Part shown: piece by piece, positions 41,234 through 51,609 of the stretch | How positions within the stretch are numbered: the first letter of the stretch is position 1 | Layout of the letters: each line of letters begins with the position of its first letter | Origin: Clostridium lacusfryxellense | GTDB taxonomy: Bacteria > Bacillota > Clostridia > Clostridiales > Clostridiaceae | Assembly: GCF_018861735.1 (NCBI RefSeq) | Contig: NZ_JAHLEB010000004.1 | Location: 1-64,000, forward strand | DNA length: 64,000 nucleotides | Direction: 5' to 3' | Program-made: the position numbers and the translations under genes | Notes under the pieces: generated by a model | The model's input: the letters and a program-made list of their open reading frames with translations, nothing else | What the model was told of the DNA's origin: nothing | Database searches by the model: none

Positions 41234-42388
41234 ATGAAAATAAATAATAGGTTATCCAATGTTGAGGAATACCATTTCAAAAAAATTGATGATATTAAGA
41301 ATAAAGCTATTAACTCTGGCAAAACAATTATTGATTTGAGTATTGGAGATCCAGATTTAGAAGTTCATTCAAATATTACGGATGCACTAATTGGCGCCCT
41401 AAAAGATGATGGATATAACAATTATCCTCCTTATGATGGTGTTATTGAACTAAGGAAAGCGGTTATAAATTATTATAATGATGTTTATAATGTAAGTTTA
41501 AATTTAGATGAGGTAATAATTCTTATAGGATCAAAGGAAGGAATAAGTAATATAGTGCCAGCTGTTTGCGATGTTGGGGACTGCGTAATAGTGCCCGAAC
41601 CCGCTTATCCTGTTTACAAAATTTGCAGCAAACTTTGGGGGTGTATCCCATATACTGTGCCATTATCGAGAAGTAATGGGTATATGCCAAACCTTGAAAT
41701 TATTCCTGAAAAAGTCGTAAATAAATGCAAACTTATGTTTATAAATTATCCCAATAATCCAACAGGTGCAGTAGCAAGTAGTGACTTCTATAAGAGGATT
41801 ATTAAGTTTTCTTATGATAATAATATTGTTTTATGCAATGATTCAGCTTATAATGAAATAATTCAAGTAAATAAAGAACCTATTAGTCTTATGCAATATG
41901 ACAAAAATAGGTTATGCATAGAGTTTGGTACTTTATCTAAAACTTACAATATGACAGGATATAGGATAGGGTATGGGGTAGGAAATGCTAATGTTATAAG
42001 TGCTCTTTCAAAAATAAAAAGCAATTGTGATTCAGGGCAGTTTATTCCAGTGCAAAAGGCTGCGATTGCGGCTCTTAATTTAGAACGTGATTATGTTCAG
42101 AATGCACGAAAAATATACGATGAAAGACGATCAATGTGTAAAAGCGTCCTTAAACAAAAAAACATAGATTTTTTTGATGCTGAGGCTACTTTTTATTTGT
42201 GGTGTAAAACACCTAGAAACTATACTACTAATGAATTCTGTGAGGAATTGCTGATTAATTATGGAATTGTGGTTCTACCTGGCAATGTTTTTGGAAAGCT
42301 AGGATATGATTATTTTCGTATAGCGCTTACAAAAGATAAGTTTGTTATTGAGGAAGCCCTAAAACATATAAAAAAATGTATTCTTTAA
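41234..42388 (+). CDS. PLP-dependent class I/II aminotransferase (DapL-like)
   Basis: A 384-residue fold-type I aminotransferase. The PLP lysine is in FGTLSKTYNMTGYRIGYG; IDLSIGDPDLEVH, NYPNNPTGAV and DSAYNEI are conserved positions. The overall pattern resembles LL-diaminopimelate aminotransferases, which make meso-DAP precursor from tetrahydrodipicolinate, but a general aspartate-type enzyme is possible. It stands alone with no lysine genes near. Confidence 0.85.
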   Translation: MKINNRLSNVEEYHFKKIDDIKNKAINSGKTIIDLSIGDPDLEVHSNITDALIGALKDDGYNNYPPYDGVIELRKAVINYYNDVYNVSLNLDEVIILIGSKEGISNIVPAVCDVGDCVIVPEPAYPVYKICSKLWGCIPYTVPLSRSNGYMPNLEIIPEKVVNKCKLMFINYPNNPTGAVASSDFYKRIIKFSYDNNIVLCNDSAYNEIIQVNKEPISLMQYDKNRLCIEFGTLSKTYNMTGYRIGYGVGNANVISALSKIKSNCDSGQFIPVQKAAIAALNLERDYVQNARKIYDERRSMCKSVLKQKNIDFFDAEATFYLWCKTPRNYTTNEFCEELLINYGIVVLPGNVFGKLGYDYFRIALTKDKFVIEEALKHIKKCIL

Positions 42389-42541
42389 ATTATTAGTTAA
42401 ATAGTATTATTATTGGTATAATATAAAGTATATAGGAAATATTTTATTATAGGTGTGAGCTTAATTAAAAGGTATCAATTACGATTTATTAGTATTATTA
42501 AAATTAAATTCGTAATAAAAGTAGAAATTTATAATTTAAGC

Positions 42542-42571
42542 TTGAAATTTAGGTTATAGTTTATGTATACT
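42542..42571 (+). promoter_or_regulatory. Sigma-A promoter of the yicC-remA-gmk operon
   Basis: TTGAAA (42542-42547), 18 bp, TATACT (42566-42571). The remainder of 42389-42541 is AT-rich with no recognised feature. Confidence 0.6.
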
Positions 42572-42611
42572 TACTAAGGGCTTAAAATGAACATGGAAAG
42601 GATGAGTTGTT

Positions 42612-43490
42612 ATGATTAGGAGTATGACTGGGTTTGGGCGAGGAAACTCTGAAAAAGATGGTAAAAGCTTTACAATAGAAATTAAAAGTGTTAATCATAG
42701 ATATTTCGAAACTAACATAAGAATGTCTAGAGTATTAATTGCTTTTGAGGATAAAATACGAAAGATTATTGGGGAAAAAGTAAAGAGAGGAAAACTTGAT
42801 GTTTATGTAACTCAGGGTAGTTATGATAAGGAAGATGTAGAAGCCTCTCTAAATGAGAAATTGGCACAAAGCTATATAGATTGTTTTCAAATTTTAAAAG
42901 ATAAATATGGCCTGGCTGGAGATATATCAATTGATACAATAGCAAGGCTACCTGAGGTTATAACGCTTAAACAAAAGGAAGAAGATGTTTCACAAACATT
43001 TGAACCTATTGAACAAGCATTGAGTAAGGCCCTTGAATCGCTTCTTTTTATGAGAGAAAGAGAGGGAGAGAAGTTACTTTCGGATGTTATACTTAAATGT
43101 AATTTCATTAATAATCTAGTTGGAAATATTAAGAAAAGAGCACCGCTTGTAGTTGGTGAGTATAAACTAAAGTTAACTCAAAGGCTAAATACTCTGAATA
43201 AGGAAGTTGAGTTTGATGAAAATAGAGTTTCTATGGAAATTGCGATATTTGCTGATAAAGTTGGAATAGATGAAGAACTTGTGAGGCTCAATAGTCATAT
43301 AGAACAAATGAGGGAAACTCTTTTGTTAAATGAACCAATTGGTAGGAAACTTGATTTTATTATTCAAGAACTAAATAGAGAAACAAACACAATAGCATCT
43401 AAAGCAAATGATCTAGAAATTTTAAATACAGTAATTAGTATGAAAAGTGAAATAGAAAAAATTAGAGAACAAATACAAAACATAGAATAA
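42612..43490 (+). CDS. yicC: YicC family endoribonuclease-like protein
   Basis: A 292-residue YicC protein; E. coli YicC is an endoribonuclease, so an RNase role is likely. The N-terminal [11 protein letters not shown] and the C-terminal [17 protein letters not shown]...[24 protein letters not shown] are hallmark segments. First gene of the conserved block yicC-remA-gmk-rpoZ. Confidence 0.94.
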   Translation: MIRSMTGFGRGNSEKDGKSFTIEIKSVNHRYFETNIRMSRVLIAFEDKIRKIIGEKVKRGKLDVYVTQGSYDKEDVEASLNEKLAQSYIDCFQILKDKYGLAGDISIDTIARLPEVITLKQKEEDVSQTFEPIEQALSKALESLLFMREREGEKLLSDVILKCNFINNLVGNIKKRAPLVVGEYKLKLTQRLNTLNKEVEFDENRVSMEIAIFADKVGIDEELVRLNSHIEQMRETLLLNEPIGRKLDFIIQELNRETNTIASKANDLEILNTVISMKSEIEKIREQIQNIE

Positions 43491-43504
43491 ACAGGAGGCA
43501 CACG

Positions 43505-43777
43505 ATGAGTATAAAGTTGATAAACATAGGTTTTGGAAACATTGTTTCAGCAAATAGATTGGTAGCTATAGTTAGTCCTGAATCAGCGCCTATTAAAAGA
43601 ATAATTCAAGAGGCAAGAGATAGAGGTATGCTAATTGATGCAACTTATGGACGAAGAACTAGAGCGGTTATTATAACTGATAGCGATCATGTTATTTTAT
43701 CGGCTGTTCAACCTGAAACTGTTGCACATAGATTATCTGTTAAAGATGAGGAACATTTAGATGAGGTTGAGGAATAA
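43505..43777 (+). CDS. remA: RemA/DUF370 regulator
   Basis: A 90-residue DUF370 protein. In B. subtilis RemA activates biofilm and osmoprotection genes. Signature: [27 protein letters not shown], shown by the conserved GFGN and RLVAIVSP segments. CAGGAGG precedes the ATG. Its stop overlaps the gmk ATG by one base. Confidence 0.93.
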   Translation: MSIKLINIGFGNIVSANRLVAIVSPESAPIKRIIQEARDRGMLIDATYGRRTRAVIITDSDHVILSAVQPETVAHRLSVKDEEHLDEVEE

Positions 43778-44388
43778 TGAACTGTAGAGGGCAACTGATT
43801 GTTATATCAGGACCTTCTGGAGCTGGTAAAGGAACTGTGTGCAGTGCTCTTCTTGAAAAAAATGATTTTTGGATTTCTGTATCCGCGACTACAAGAAGTC
43901 CAAGAAATGCTGAAATAAATGGTATAGACTATTTTTTCATAAGTAAAGATGAATTTAAGGAGAAAATAACTTCAAAGGATTTTCTTGAATATGCAGAGGT
44001 CTATGGAAATTATTATGGAACACCTAAATCTGAAGTTCTAAAGGTATTAGATAGCGGCCAGGATGTAATACTAGAAATAGATATTCAAGGTGCTCTTAAT
44101 GTAAAAATGGCTTATCCAAGTGGTTTGTTTATTTTTATTCTTCCACCATCAATGGAGGAATTAAGAAATAGAATTACAAATAGGGGCAGTGAAACACCGG
44201 AGTCCCTAATGACTAGATTTACATCTGCTCATAAAGAAATCAGTTTTGTATCAAAATATGATTATGCAGTTGTAAATGACACTGTAGACAATGCTTGTAA
44301 TAAAATTCAAAGTATTGTAATTGCAGAAAGGTGTAGAGTTGATAGAATGAATGGAGATTTTCTAAAGGAGGAAATTAGTAATGAATAA
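43777..44388 (+). CDS. gmk: Guanylate kinase
   Basis: Phosphorylates GMP to GDP. The 203-residue protein has the P-loop SGPSGAGKGTV, SVSATTRSPRNAEINGIDYFF for GMP binding and the YGTPKSEV segment. Overlaps remA by one base and rpoZ by eight bases. Confidence 0.96.
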   Translation: MNCRGQLIVISGPSGAGKGTVCSALLEKNDFWISVSATTRSPRNAEINGIDYFFISKDEFKEKITSKDFLEYAEVYGNYYGTPKSEVLKVLDSGQDVILEIDIQGALNVKMAYPSGLFIFILPPSMEELRNRITNRGSETPESLMTRFTSAHKEISFVSKYDYAVVNDTVDNACNKIQSIVIAERCRVDRMNGDFLKEEISNE

Positions 44389-44599
44389 TTCAATGATAAA
44401 TCCATCAATAGTAAACTTGTTAGAAAAGGTAGACAACAGGTATTCTTTGGTTGTAGCAACATCAAAAAGAGCAAGACAAATAATAGAGGGTCAAAGCCCA
44501 CTTGTACAGGTAGATTCTACTAAACCAGTAACTATAGCTATACATGAAATTTATGAAGGAGCTATTGTCGCAATTACTACACAAGAAGGAATAAAATAG
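44381..44599 (+). CDS. rpoZ: RNA polymerase omega subunit
   Basis: A 72-residue subunit that assists RNA polymerase assembly. The NSMINPSIVNLLEKVDNRYSL opening and VATSKRARQIIEG are conserved. AAAGGAGG lies inside the end of gmk. Located between gmk and coaBC as usual. Confidence 0.94.
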   Translation: MNNSMINPSIVNLLEKVDNRYSLVVATSKRARQIIEGQSPLVQVDSTKPVTIAIHEIYEGAIVAITTQEGIK

Positions 44600-44600
44600 T

Positions 44601-45791
44601 ATGGAAAACTCAAAGAGCGTAGTTATTGGTGTAACGGGTGGGATAGCAGTATACAAGGCGCTTGATGTTATTAGTAGACTTAAAAAAGAAAACGTTGAAG
44701 TATATGTTATCATGACTAAAGCAGCTAAAGAGTTTGTGAATCCCATAAGTTTTCAAACACTTAGTCAAAATATTGTCATTGGTGATATGTTTGAAGAACC
44801 TAAAGCATGGGAATTACAACATATATCGCTTGCTAAAAAGGCAGATTTGGTTGTTGTAGTTCCAGCAACTGCTAATATAATTGGTAAAGTTGCAAATGGT
44901 ATTTCTGACGATATGTTAACGACAACTATTATGGCAACAAATGCTCCAGTTATATTTGCGCCAGCTATGAACGTTAATATGTATAATAATAAAATACTCC
45001 AAGGTAATATTCAAAAGCTCAAGTCTTACGGATATGATTTTATTGATCCTACATCAGGAAGACTTGCGTGTGGTGACATAGGCGAGGGAAAACTTGCTCC
45101 AACTGAAGATATCTTCGAAATTATTATGAGTAAGTTGTATCCAATAAAGGATATGATTGGAACTAAGGTCTTAGTTACTGCTGGGCCTACAATTGCACCT
45201 ATTGACCCAGTAAGATTTATTACTAATAGGTCATCAGGTAAAATGGGTTATGCAATTGCAAGGGAAGCTAGAGATAGAGGGGCAATTGTTACTCTTATAT
45301 CTGGACCATGTCATGAAAAAGAACCCTTAGGAGTAAGTATCATAAAAATTAACACTAATGATGAGATGAGGACGGCTGTAATAAAAAATTATGAAAATAG
45401 CAATATAGTTATAAAAGCAGCAGCTGTATCTGATTATAAATCCAAGATATACTCAAGTCAAAAAATTAAGAAAAGTGAAAATGGTTTAAATTTAGAATTT
45501 GTACGCGATAATGATATCTTACAAGAATTAGGGTCGCTTAAGAAGAAGCAAATATTAGTAGGTTTTGCAGCTGAGAGTAATGATTTACTTCAAAATGCAA
45601 AAGCAAAACTTTTAAAGAAAAATTTAGATTACATAGTTGCAAATGATATAACAAAAACAGATGTTGGTTTTGGAACAGATGATAATAAGGTAATTATTTT
45701 AAGCAAAGATAATGATCCAATAGCAATAGAAAAAATGTCGAAAAAAGAAATTGCTAGGGAATTGTTTAATCTAATAAATAAAAAGCGCTAA
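44601..45791 (+). CDS. coaBC: Bifunctional phosphopantothenoylcysteine decarboxylase/synthase
   Basis: Two consecutive steps of coenzyme A synthesis. The 396-residue protein has an N-terminal CoaC flavoprotein domain (GVTGGIAVYKALDVI, catalytic His in WELQHISLA, PAMNVNMY) and a C-terminal CoaB synthase domain (TAGPTIAPIDPVRFITNRSSGKMG). The stop codon lies in the loop of the terminator stem. coaD is encoded at the end of the window. Confidence 0.96.
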   Translation: MENSKSVVIGVTGGIAVYKALDVISRLKKENVEVYVIMTKAAKEFVNPISFQTLSQNIVIGDMFEEPKAWELQHISLAKKADLVVVVPATANIIGKVANGISDDMLTTTIMATNAPVIFAPAMNVNMYNNKILQGNIQKLKSYGYDFIDPTSGRLACGDIGEGKLAPTEDIFEIIMSKLYPIKDMIGTKVLVTAGPTIAPIDPVRFITNRSSGKMGYAIAREARDRGAIVTLISGPCHEKEPLGVSIIKINTNDEMRTAVIKNYENSNIVIKAAAVSDYKSKIYSSQKIKKSENGLNLEFVRDNDILQELGSLKKKQILVGFAAESNDLLQNAKAKLLKKNLDYIVANDITKTDVGFGTDDNKVIILSKDNDPIAIEKMSKKEIARELFNLINKKR

Positions 45792-45806
45792 TGCGCTTTT
45801 TATTTA
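45780..45806 (+). terminator. Terminator overlapping the end of coaBC
   Basis: AAAAAGCGC (45780-45788) pairs with GCGCTTTTT (45793-45801); the loop contains the coaBC stop codon. A T-rich run follows. Confidence 0.8.
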
Positions 45807-45850
45807 TTATAGATTATTAAAGAAAATTATAAAACTAAAAGGGTGATTAA

Positions 45851-48052
45851 GTGTATCAGTATGCTGGAGTTGTGGTGAATAACGATTCTGTTCAAGTGGA
45901 TAAGGTGTTCACATATAAAATACCTATAAATTTAATAGGCAGCGTTCACTTAGGATTTAGAGTTAAAGTTCCATTTGGTAGAGGAAACAAAACATTGGAT
46001 GCTTTTGTTTTAGAATTGTATAAGCAGTGTGAAAATGTAAATAATATTAAAGAAATAGCAAGTATTTGTGATGAGATTCCACTCCTTAAAATAACTGATA
46101 TTGAACTTATAAAGATAATGAAAAAGAAATATCTTTGTACATATTTAGAGTGCATAAAAGTTATTATTCCAAGGGGAATAACAAAAGGTATAAAAAAGAA
46201 AACAGCACAATTATTAACTACTTGCAAGGAACTTGAAGGTAAATTTTTAAATGAACCTTATAAAAATATTTACATGATGATACAAAATGATAATATGAAA
46301 TATAACAAAAATGAATTTAGCAAACTGTTTAATGTTTCATTATCATCAATAAATACAATGATTAAACATGAATTTTTGGGCACTAAAGAGGTTGTAATTA
46401 ATAGGTATAATGAAAAAGACTACTCGAGGTATGAAGAAAAAATACTTAATGAAAATCAAAAGAAAACAGTGGATTTAATAATGAATTCAAACAATAAAAA
46501 ATTCTTAATTCATGGAGTTACAGGTAGTGGAAAGACCGAGATATACATGAATTTGGTTAGTTACATGTTAAAAGATAATAAGCAGTCTATAATTTTAATT
46601 CCTGAAATATCGCTAACACCGCAAATGGTTGAAAGGTTTAAAGGTAGATTTGGACGAGATATAGCAGTTTTTCATAGTAGGTTATCTGATGGCGAGAGAT
46701 ATGATGAATGGATGAGAGTAAAGCAAGGGAATGTCAAGATTGCAATTGGGGCAAGGTCAGCTATATTTTTGCCTTTTGAAGATTTAGGATTAATTGTTAT
46801 TGATGAAGAGCATGAAGCAAGTTATAAATCAGATAGTGACCCTAAATTTGATGCTCGAGAAATAGCTTATATGAAATGCGAATTAGAAAATTGTATATTA
46901 ATATTAGGATCAGCAACACCATCTATTGAAAGCTATTATAGGTCAACAATAAATGAATTAGAACTGATTACTATAGGCGAGAGAGCTGATGGTGCATCAA
47001 TGCCGAGTGTTGAAATAGTTGATATGCGCGAGGAACTTATGAATAACAATAGGTCAATATTTAGTAAATCACTCTTTGAGGGGATTACTGAATCTTTAAG
47101 AAAACACGAGCAAATAATTTTATTTTTAAATAGAAGAGGGTTTTCAACCTTTGTATCTTGCAGAAAATGCGGATATGTATTTAAATGTAAAAAATGTGAT
47201 ATTTCATTAACATATCATAGCGCTTCTGATTACCTAACTTGTCATTATTGTGGTGAAAAAGAAAGAATTAGTAAAGTATGCCCTAGTTGTGGAAGCACTT
47301 ATGTGAAATATTTTGGAGTTGGTACAGAAAAAATTGAGCAAGAAATTAATAGAATTTTTCCAAGTGCAAGAACTCTGAGAATGGATTTTGACACAACACG
47401 GAAAAAAAATTCTTATGAATATATTTATAATACATTTAAAAACAAACAGGCAGATATTTTAATTGGAACCCAAATGGTCGCTAAAGGATTAGATTTTGAG
47501 AATGTTACTTTAGTAGGGGTAATAGCAGCAGATTTATCTCTTAATTTACCTGATTACAGGGCTTTCGAGAGGACATTCCAACTTCTTACCCAGGTCTCAG
47601 GACGTGCAGGTAGGGGAACGAAAGAAGGAAATGTTGTAATACAAACATATAGCGCAGACAGTTTAACACTTCAATATGCAGCAAATAACGATTATGATAG
47701 TTTTTACAAAGATGAAATAATGATGAGAAGAGCTATGGATTATCCACCGTTTACAAGTATTCTAGTAATAACTCTGAGCTCTGAGGATGAGCCTTTGTTA
47801 ATAAAAAGTATACAGAATGTTGGAGAAAATTTAAAATATAAGATCAAAGATAATGATAAAATTACATTATTAGGACCATGTCCTTGTGGAATATCTAAAA
47901 TAAAGAACTTTTATAGATGGCAAATTATCATTAAAGGAAATATTGAAGAAGCAATTGCGCTAGAAATAAAGAATTCAGTTTATGAATTAGTTAAAAATGT
48001 TTATACAAGTATACGGGTTAGTATAGATGTTAACCCTAGTAATATGATCTAA
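45851..48052 (+). CDS. priA: Primosomal protein N' (replication restart helicase PriA)
   Basis: A 733-residue superfamily 2 helicase for replication restart. Visible are Walker A GVTGSGKTEIYM, the Walker B box VIDEEHEASYK, and a zinc-binding region (CRKCGYVFKCKKCDIS ... CHYCGEKER ... CPSCGS). It starts with GTG at 45851 after GGGTGA, a modest binding site. Context before def-fmt is conserved. Confidence 0.95.
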   Translation: MYQYAGVVVNNDSVQVDKVFTYKIPINLIGSVHLGFRVKVPFGRGNKTLDAFVLELYKQCENVNNIKEIASICDEIPLLKITDIELIKIMKKKYLCTYLECIKVIIPRGITKGIKKKTAQLLTTCKELEGKFLNEPYKNIYMMIQNDNMKYNKNEFSKLFNVSLSSINTMIKHEFLGTKEVVINRYNEKDYSRYEEKILNENQKKTVDLIMNSNNKKFLIHGVTGSGKTEIYMNLVSYMLKDNKQSIILIPEISLTPQMVERFKGRFGRDIAVFHSRLSDGERYDEWMRVKQGNVKIAIGARSAIFLPFEDLGLIVIDEEHEASYKSDSDPKFDAREIAYMKCELENCILILGSATPSIESYYRSTINELELITIGERADGASMPSVEIVDMREELMNNNRSIFSKSLFEGITESLRKHEQIILFLNRRGFSTFVSCRKCGYVFKCKKCDISLTYHSASDYLTCHYCGEKERISKVCPSCGSTYVKYFGVGTEKIEQEINRIFPSARTLRMDFDTTRKKNSYEYIYNTFKNKQADILIGTQMVAKGLDFENVTLVGVIAADLSLNLPDYRAFERTFQLLTQVSGRAGRGTKEGNVVIQTYSADSLTLQYAANNDYDSFYKDEIMMRRAMDYPPFTSILVITLSSEDEPLLIKSIQNVGENLKYKIKDNDKITLLGPCPCGISKIKNFYRWQIIIKGNIEEAIALEIKNSVYELVKNVYTSIRVSIDVNPSNMI

Positions 48053-48093
48053 TAGAACTAAAGATTATAATTTATGATTAGGAGGTTTTTCAC

Positions 48094-48543
48094 ATGGCTA
48101 CAAGAACAATTAGGACAAATGGTGATGAAATTTTAAGAAAAAAAAGCAAAGTTGTAGATGAAATTAATAAAAGAGTTTTATTATTAATTAAAGATATGAA
48201 AGAGACTATGTATAATTCGAATGGTATAGGCCTTGCTGCACCTCAAGTGGGAATTTTAAAAAGAATAGTTGTTATAGATATTGGGGAAGGTCCTATAGCA
48301 TTAATTAATCCCCAAATTGTAGAAATGTCAGGATCACAACTTGGCAGTGAGGGTTGCTTAAGTATACCAGGTATACAAAAAAATGTGGATCGACCACAAA
48401 AGGTTAAAGTTAAAGCTCTAAGTGAGGCAGGAGAAGAGTTAGTTATTGAGGGAGAAGACCTTCTTGCAAGGGCACTATGTCATGAAATTGATCATTTAGA
48501 TGGTATACTATTTATAGATAAAGCTATAGAGGGTGAGGAATAA
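48094..48543 (+). CDS. def: Peptide deformylase
   Basis: Removes the N-formyl group from nascent proteins. The 149-residue protein has all three motifs: [18 protein letters not shown] (metal Cys) and HEIDHLDG (metal His and Glu). AGGAGG precedes the ATG. Adjacent to fmt, with which it works. Confidence 0.97.
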   Translation: MATRTIRTNGDEILRKKSKVVDEINKRVLLLIKDMKETMYNSNGIGLAAPQVGILKRIVVIDIGEGPIALINPQIVEMSGSQLGSEGCLSIPGIQKNVDRPQKVKVKALSEAGEELVIEGEDLLARALCHEIDHLDGILFIDKAIEGEE

Positions 48544-48544
48544 T

Positions 48545-49474
48545 ATGAAGATAATTTTTATGGGTACACCAGAATTTTCGGTGCCATCTCTTTCGGCACT
48601 TATAGATGAATTTGAAGTTTCAGCTGTTTTTACTCAGCCAGACAGGCCAAAGGGTAGAGGAAAGAAATTAGCCATGTCACCTGTTAAGGAGCTCGCCATA
48701 AATTTTAATATACCAGTATATCAGCCTTTAAAACTCAAAAACAATATAGAAATGATAGAAATAATTAAAAACATAAAACCAGATTTTATTGTAGTAGTAG
48801 CATTTGGTCAAATTCTTCCAAAAGAAGTACTAGATATTCCGAAATGTGGATGTATAAATTTACATGCATCGTTATTACCCAAATATAGGGGGGCAGCTCC
48901 TATAAACTGGTCTGTAATTAATGGTGATAGTAAAAGTGGTAATACAACAATGAAAATGGATGTAGGACTTGATACTGGAGATATGCTTTTAACAGAAGAA
49001 GTGGACATTACAAGCGAAATTACTGCGGGTGAGCTTCATGATATTCTTAGCAGTGGTGGTGGTCAGCTTTTAGTTAAAACAATAAATGGTATAGTTAACA
49101 ATACTATAAAGCCTGTTAAACAGGAAAACGAAATGAGTTCATATGCGGCAAAGCTAGGAAAAGAAATGGCTAATATAGACTGGAAATGTAGTAGCAGTGA
49201 TATTCACAATTTTATAAGAGGGTTAAATGCATGGCCAATCGCATATACTCATTATGAGAACGCGGTAATGAAAATATATAGGTCGAAAGTAATCGAAGAG
49301 TTATCTGATAAAAAAGTTGGAACTATTATAGAGGTCTCAAAAGAGGGATTAAAGGTAGTCACTGGTAATGGTGTTTTACTTATCGAGGAAATACAATTCC
49401 CTGGTAAAAAGCCTTTAAAGGTAAAAGATTACATAATAGGAAATAAGATAGAAATAGGTATAATCTTAATATAA
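48545..49474 (+). CDS. fmt: Methionyl-tRNA formyltransferase
   Basis: Formylates initiator Met-tRNA using 10-formyl-THF. The 309-residue protein has the formyltransferase core ([38 protein letters not shown] with the catalytic Asn/His/Asp region, [10 protein letters not shown]) and a C-terminal OB-like domain. The ATG at 48545 follows the def stop by one base; the GTG at 48533 overlaps def and was rejected. Confidence 0.95.
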   Translation: MKIIFMGTPEFSVPSLSALIDEFEVSAVFTQPDRPKGRGKKLAMSPVKELAINFNIPVYQPLKLKNNIEMIEIIKNIKPDFIVVVAFGQILPKEVLDIPKCGCINLHASLLPKYRGAAPINWSVINGDSKSGNTTMKMDVGLDTGDMLLTEEVDITSEITAGELHDILSSGGGQLLVKTINGIVNNTIKPVKQENEMSSYAAKLGKEMANIDWKCSSSDIHNFIRGLNAWPIAYTHYENAVMKIYRSKVIEELSDKKVGTIIEVSKEGLKVVTGNGVLLIEEIQFPGKKPLKVKDYIIGNKIEIGIILI

Positions 49475-49547
49475 TAAATACAAAATTTGTTTATGTTTTA
49501 AATTATTATTTTATAATTATTCAAAAACAAATGAGAGGAGAATGAAT

Positions 49548-50225
49548 ATGTTTTTTTTCGATAGCACTATAATAATATTATTGCCAGCTATAATTATAGC
49601 AGCAATTGCGCAGATGAAAATTAAATCGTCTTTTAAAAAATACCCTAAGGTGAATAGTGTAAATGGATATACTGGGGCACAAGTAGCCAGAATGCTTTTA
49701 GATGCAGCTGGACTTTTTGATATACCAGTTGAGATAGTGCAAGGTAAACTTACTGATCATTATGACCCAACTAAAAGGGTAATGAGGCTTTCATCAGATG
49801 TGTATAATGGAATTTCAGTAGCCTCTATTGGGGTTGCTGCGCATGAAACAGGTCATGCACTTCAAGATAAAGAAAAATACGTGCCATTAAAGCTCAGAAA
49901 TGCTATTGTTCCTGCTGTTAATTTTAGTTCTAATGCATCCTGGGTACTATTTCTAATAGGAATAATTTTTAGTATTCATTCTCTTATAAATGTTGGAATT
50001 ATATTATTTTCAGCAGTTGTATTATTTCAGTTAGTTACACTACCTGTTGAATTTAATGCTTCTAGTAGAGCAATTAAAGTTTTAGAATCTAGGAATATTC
50101 TCTATGGAGACGAAATAAAAGGTGCTAAATCAGTATTAAGTGCAGCGGCTATGACTTATGTAGCTGCAACATTAATGGCAATATCTCAGCTTATACGTCT
50201 TGTGATTATAAGTCGCGATAGATAA
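49548..50225 (+). CDS. Zinc metallopeptidase, YugP family
   Basis: A 225-residue membrane-bound metallopeptidase. The HExxH motif is in AAHETGHALQDKEKY, with N-terminal and two C-terminal membrane segments. Function in clostridia is unknown; the locus between fmt and rsmB is common in clostridia. The ATG at 49548 is seven bases after GAGAGGAG; the ATG at 49542 is too close. Confidence 0.9.
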   Translation: MFFFDSTIIILLPAIIIAAIAQMKIKSSFKKYPKVNSVNGYTGAQVARMLLDAAGLFDIPVEIVQGKLTDHYDPTKRVMRLSSDVYNGISVASIGVAAHETGHALQDKEKYVPLKLRNAIVPAVNFSSNASWVLFLIGIIFSIHSLINVGIILFSAVVLFQLVTLPVEFNASSRAIKVLESRNILYGDEIKGAKSVLSAAAMTYVAATLMAISQLIRLVIISRDR

Positions 50226-50253
50226 AAATCAAATAGAAGATTGAGGTAAAGGT

Positions 50254-51582
50254 ATGAATAATAGTAGACTTGTAGCAATTGTGGTTATAGAAAAAGTATT
50301 AAATGAAAATGCTTATTCGAATATTGTATTAGGACTTGAACTTAATAAATCAGAACTTAGTGATAAAGATAAGGCATTAGTTACAGAAATAGTTTATGGT
50401 ACTTTAAAATATAAATATAGTATAGATAAAATACTGCTACGATATGTTAAAAAAGGAATAGATAAATTAGAGAGTTTTGTTTTAAATATACTAAGAATCT
50501 CAATCTATCAAATTAGATTTTTAGACAAAGTACCTAGCTTTGCAGCGGTTAATGAAGCAGTAAATTTAACAAAAAAAATGAGCAATGTAGGAGCTTCAAA
50601 ACTTGTAAATGGGGTGCTTAGAAGTTATCTTAGAGATCCAGACGTTAAATATTATAATGAAGAAGACAACATTGACAGACTTTGTTTTGAGTATTCATTT
50701 ACAAAGGCTCTAGTTAAACTTTTTATAAAGCAATATGGCAGTGAAAGCGCTGAAAGAATTCTAAAAGGACTAAACTATAAGCCTGATGTTACAGTTAGGG
50801 TTAATACCTTAAAATTAACATATAAAGAGATATGGGAAAAACTCATAGAAAATGGATATAATATAGAAAAAGGTTATGCTTGCCCGTCGGCAATAAGAAT
50901 AATTAAAGGTAAAAATATAGAGAACAATCTTTTATTTAATGATGGAAACATAACAGTTCAGGATGAATCTGCAATGCTCGCAGCTCATTCTATGGATCTT
51001 CTTCCAAATCTAAATGTGTTAGACCTTTGTAGCGCACCAGGAGGAAAGACAACACATATTGCAGAACTTATGGGAAATACAGGCCGTGTTCGTGCGTTTG
51101 ATATACATAAAAACAAATTATCTTTAATTAAAGATAATTTAAATAGAATTGGGATTACAAATACAACTTGTGATGAGATGGATGCCACGGAGTACTCTGA
51201 GGAGCTACTTGAAAGTGCAGATAGAGTTCTTATAGATGTACCTTGTTCCGGTCTTGGAATTATCAGAAAAAAGCCTGAGATAAAATGGAGCAAGAATTTA
51301 AGAGATATAGATGGTATAATAGATATACAAAGAAAGATAATGGAAAATGCTTCTCAATACGTAAAAAAAGGTGGAGTTCTTTTATATTCAACATGCACTC
51401 TTAACAAAAATGAAAATGAAGGCAATGTTGATTGGTTTATAGAATCACATCCGGAATTTAATATTGAACCAGTATTTTATGGGGAATTTGATAATATAAA
51501 CTACAGTGATAAAGGTTATGTTACTATATTTCCAAATGAATATATGGATGGATTTTTTATAGCCAAAATCAGAAAGTCATAA
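50254..51582 (+). CDS. rsmB: 16S rRNA (cytosine-967-C5)-methyltransferase RsmB
   Basis: A 442-residue protein with an N-terminal NusB-like RNA-binding domain (about 1-140) and a SAM domain (LCSAPGGKTTHIAELM). The catalytic cysteines are in DVPCSGLGI and YSTCTLNKNENE. Modifies position 967 of 16S rRNA by family. Part of the fmt-rsmB-rlmN series. Confidence 0.95.
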   Translation: MNNSRLVAIVVIEKVLNENAYSNIVLGLELNKSELSDKDKALVTEIVYGTLKYKYSIDKILLRYVKKGIDKLESFVLNILRISIYQIRFLDKVPSFAAVNEAVNLTKKMSNVGASKLVNGVLRSYLRDPDVKYYNEEDNIDRLCFEYSFTKALVKLFIKQYGSESAERILKGLNYKPDVTVRVNTLKLTYKEIWEKLIENGYNIEKGYACPSAIRIIKGKNIENNLLFNDGNITVQDESAMLAAHSMDLLPNLNVLDLCSAPGGKTTHIAELMGNTGRVRAFDIHKNKLSLIKDNLNRIGITNTTCDEMDATEYSEELLESADRVLIDVPCSGLGIIRKKPEIKWSKNLRDIDGIIDIQRKIMENASQYVKKGGVLLYSTCTLNKNENEGNVDWFIESHPEFNIEPVFYGEFDNINYSDKGYVTIFPNEYMDGFFIAKIRKS

Positions 51583-51609
51583 AAGATGATAAAATAGTAG
51601 GAGTATAAA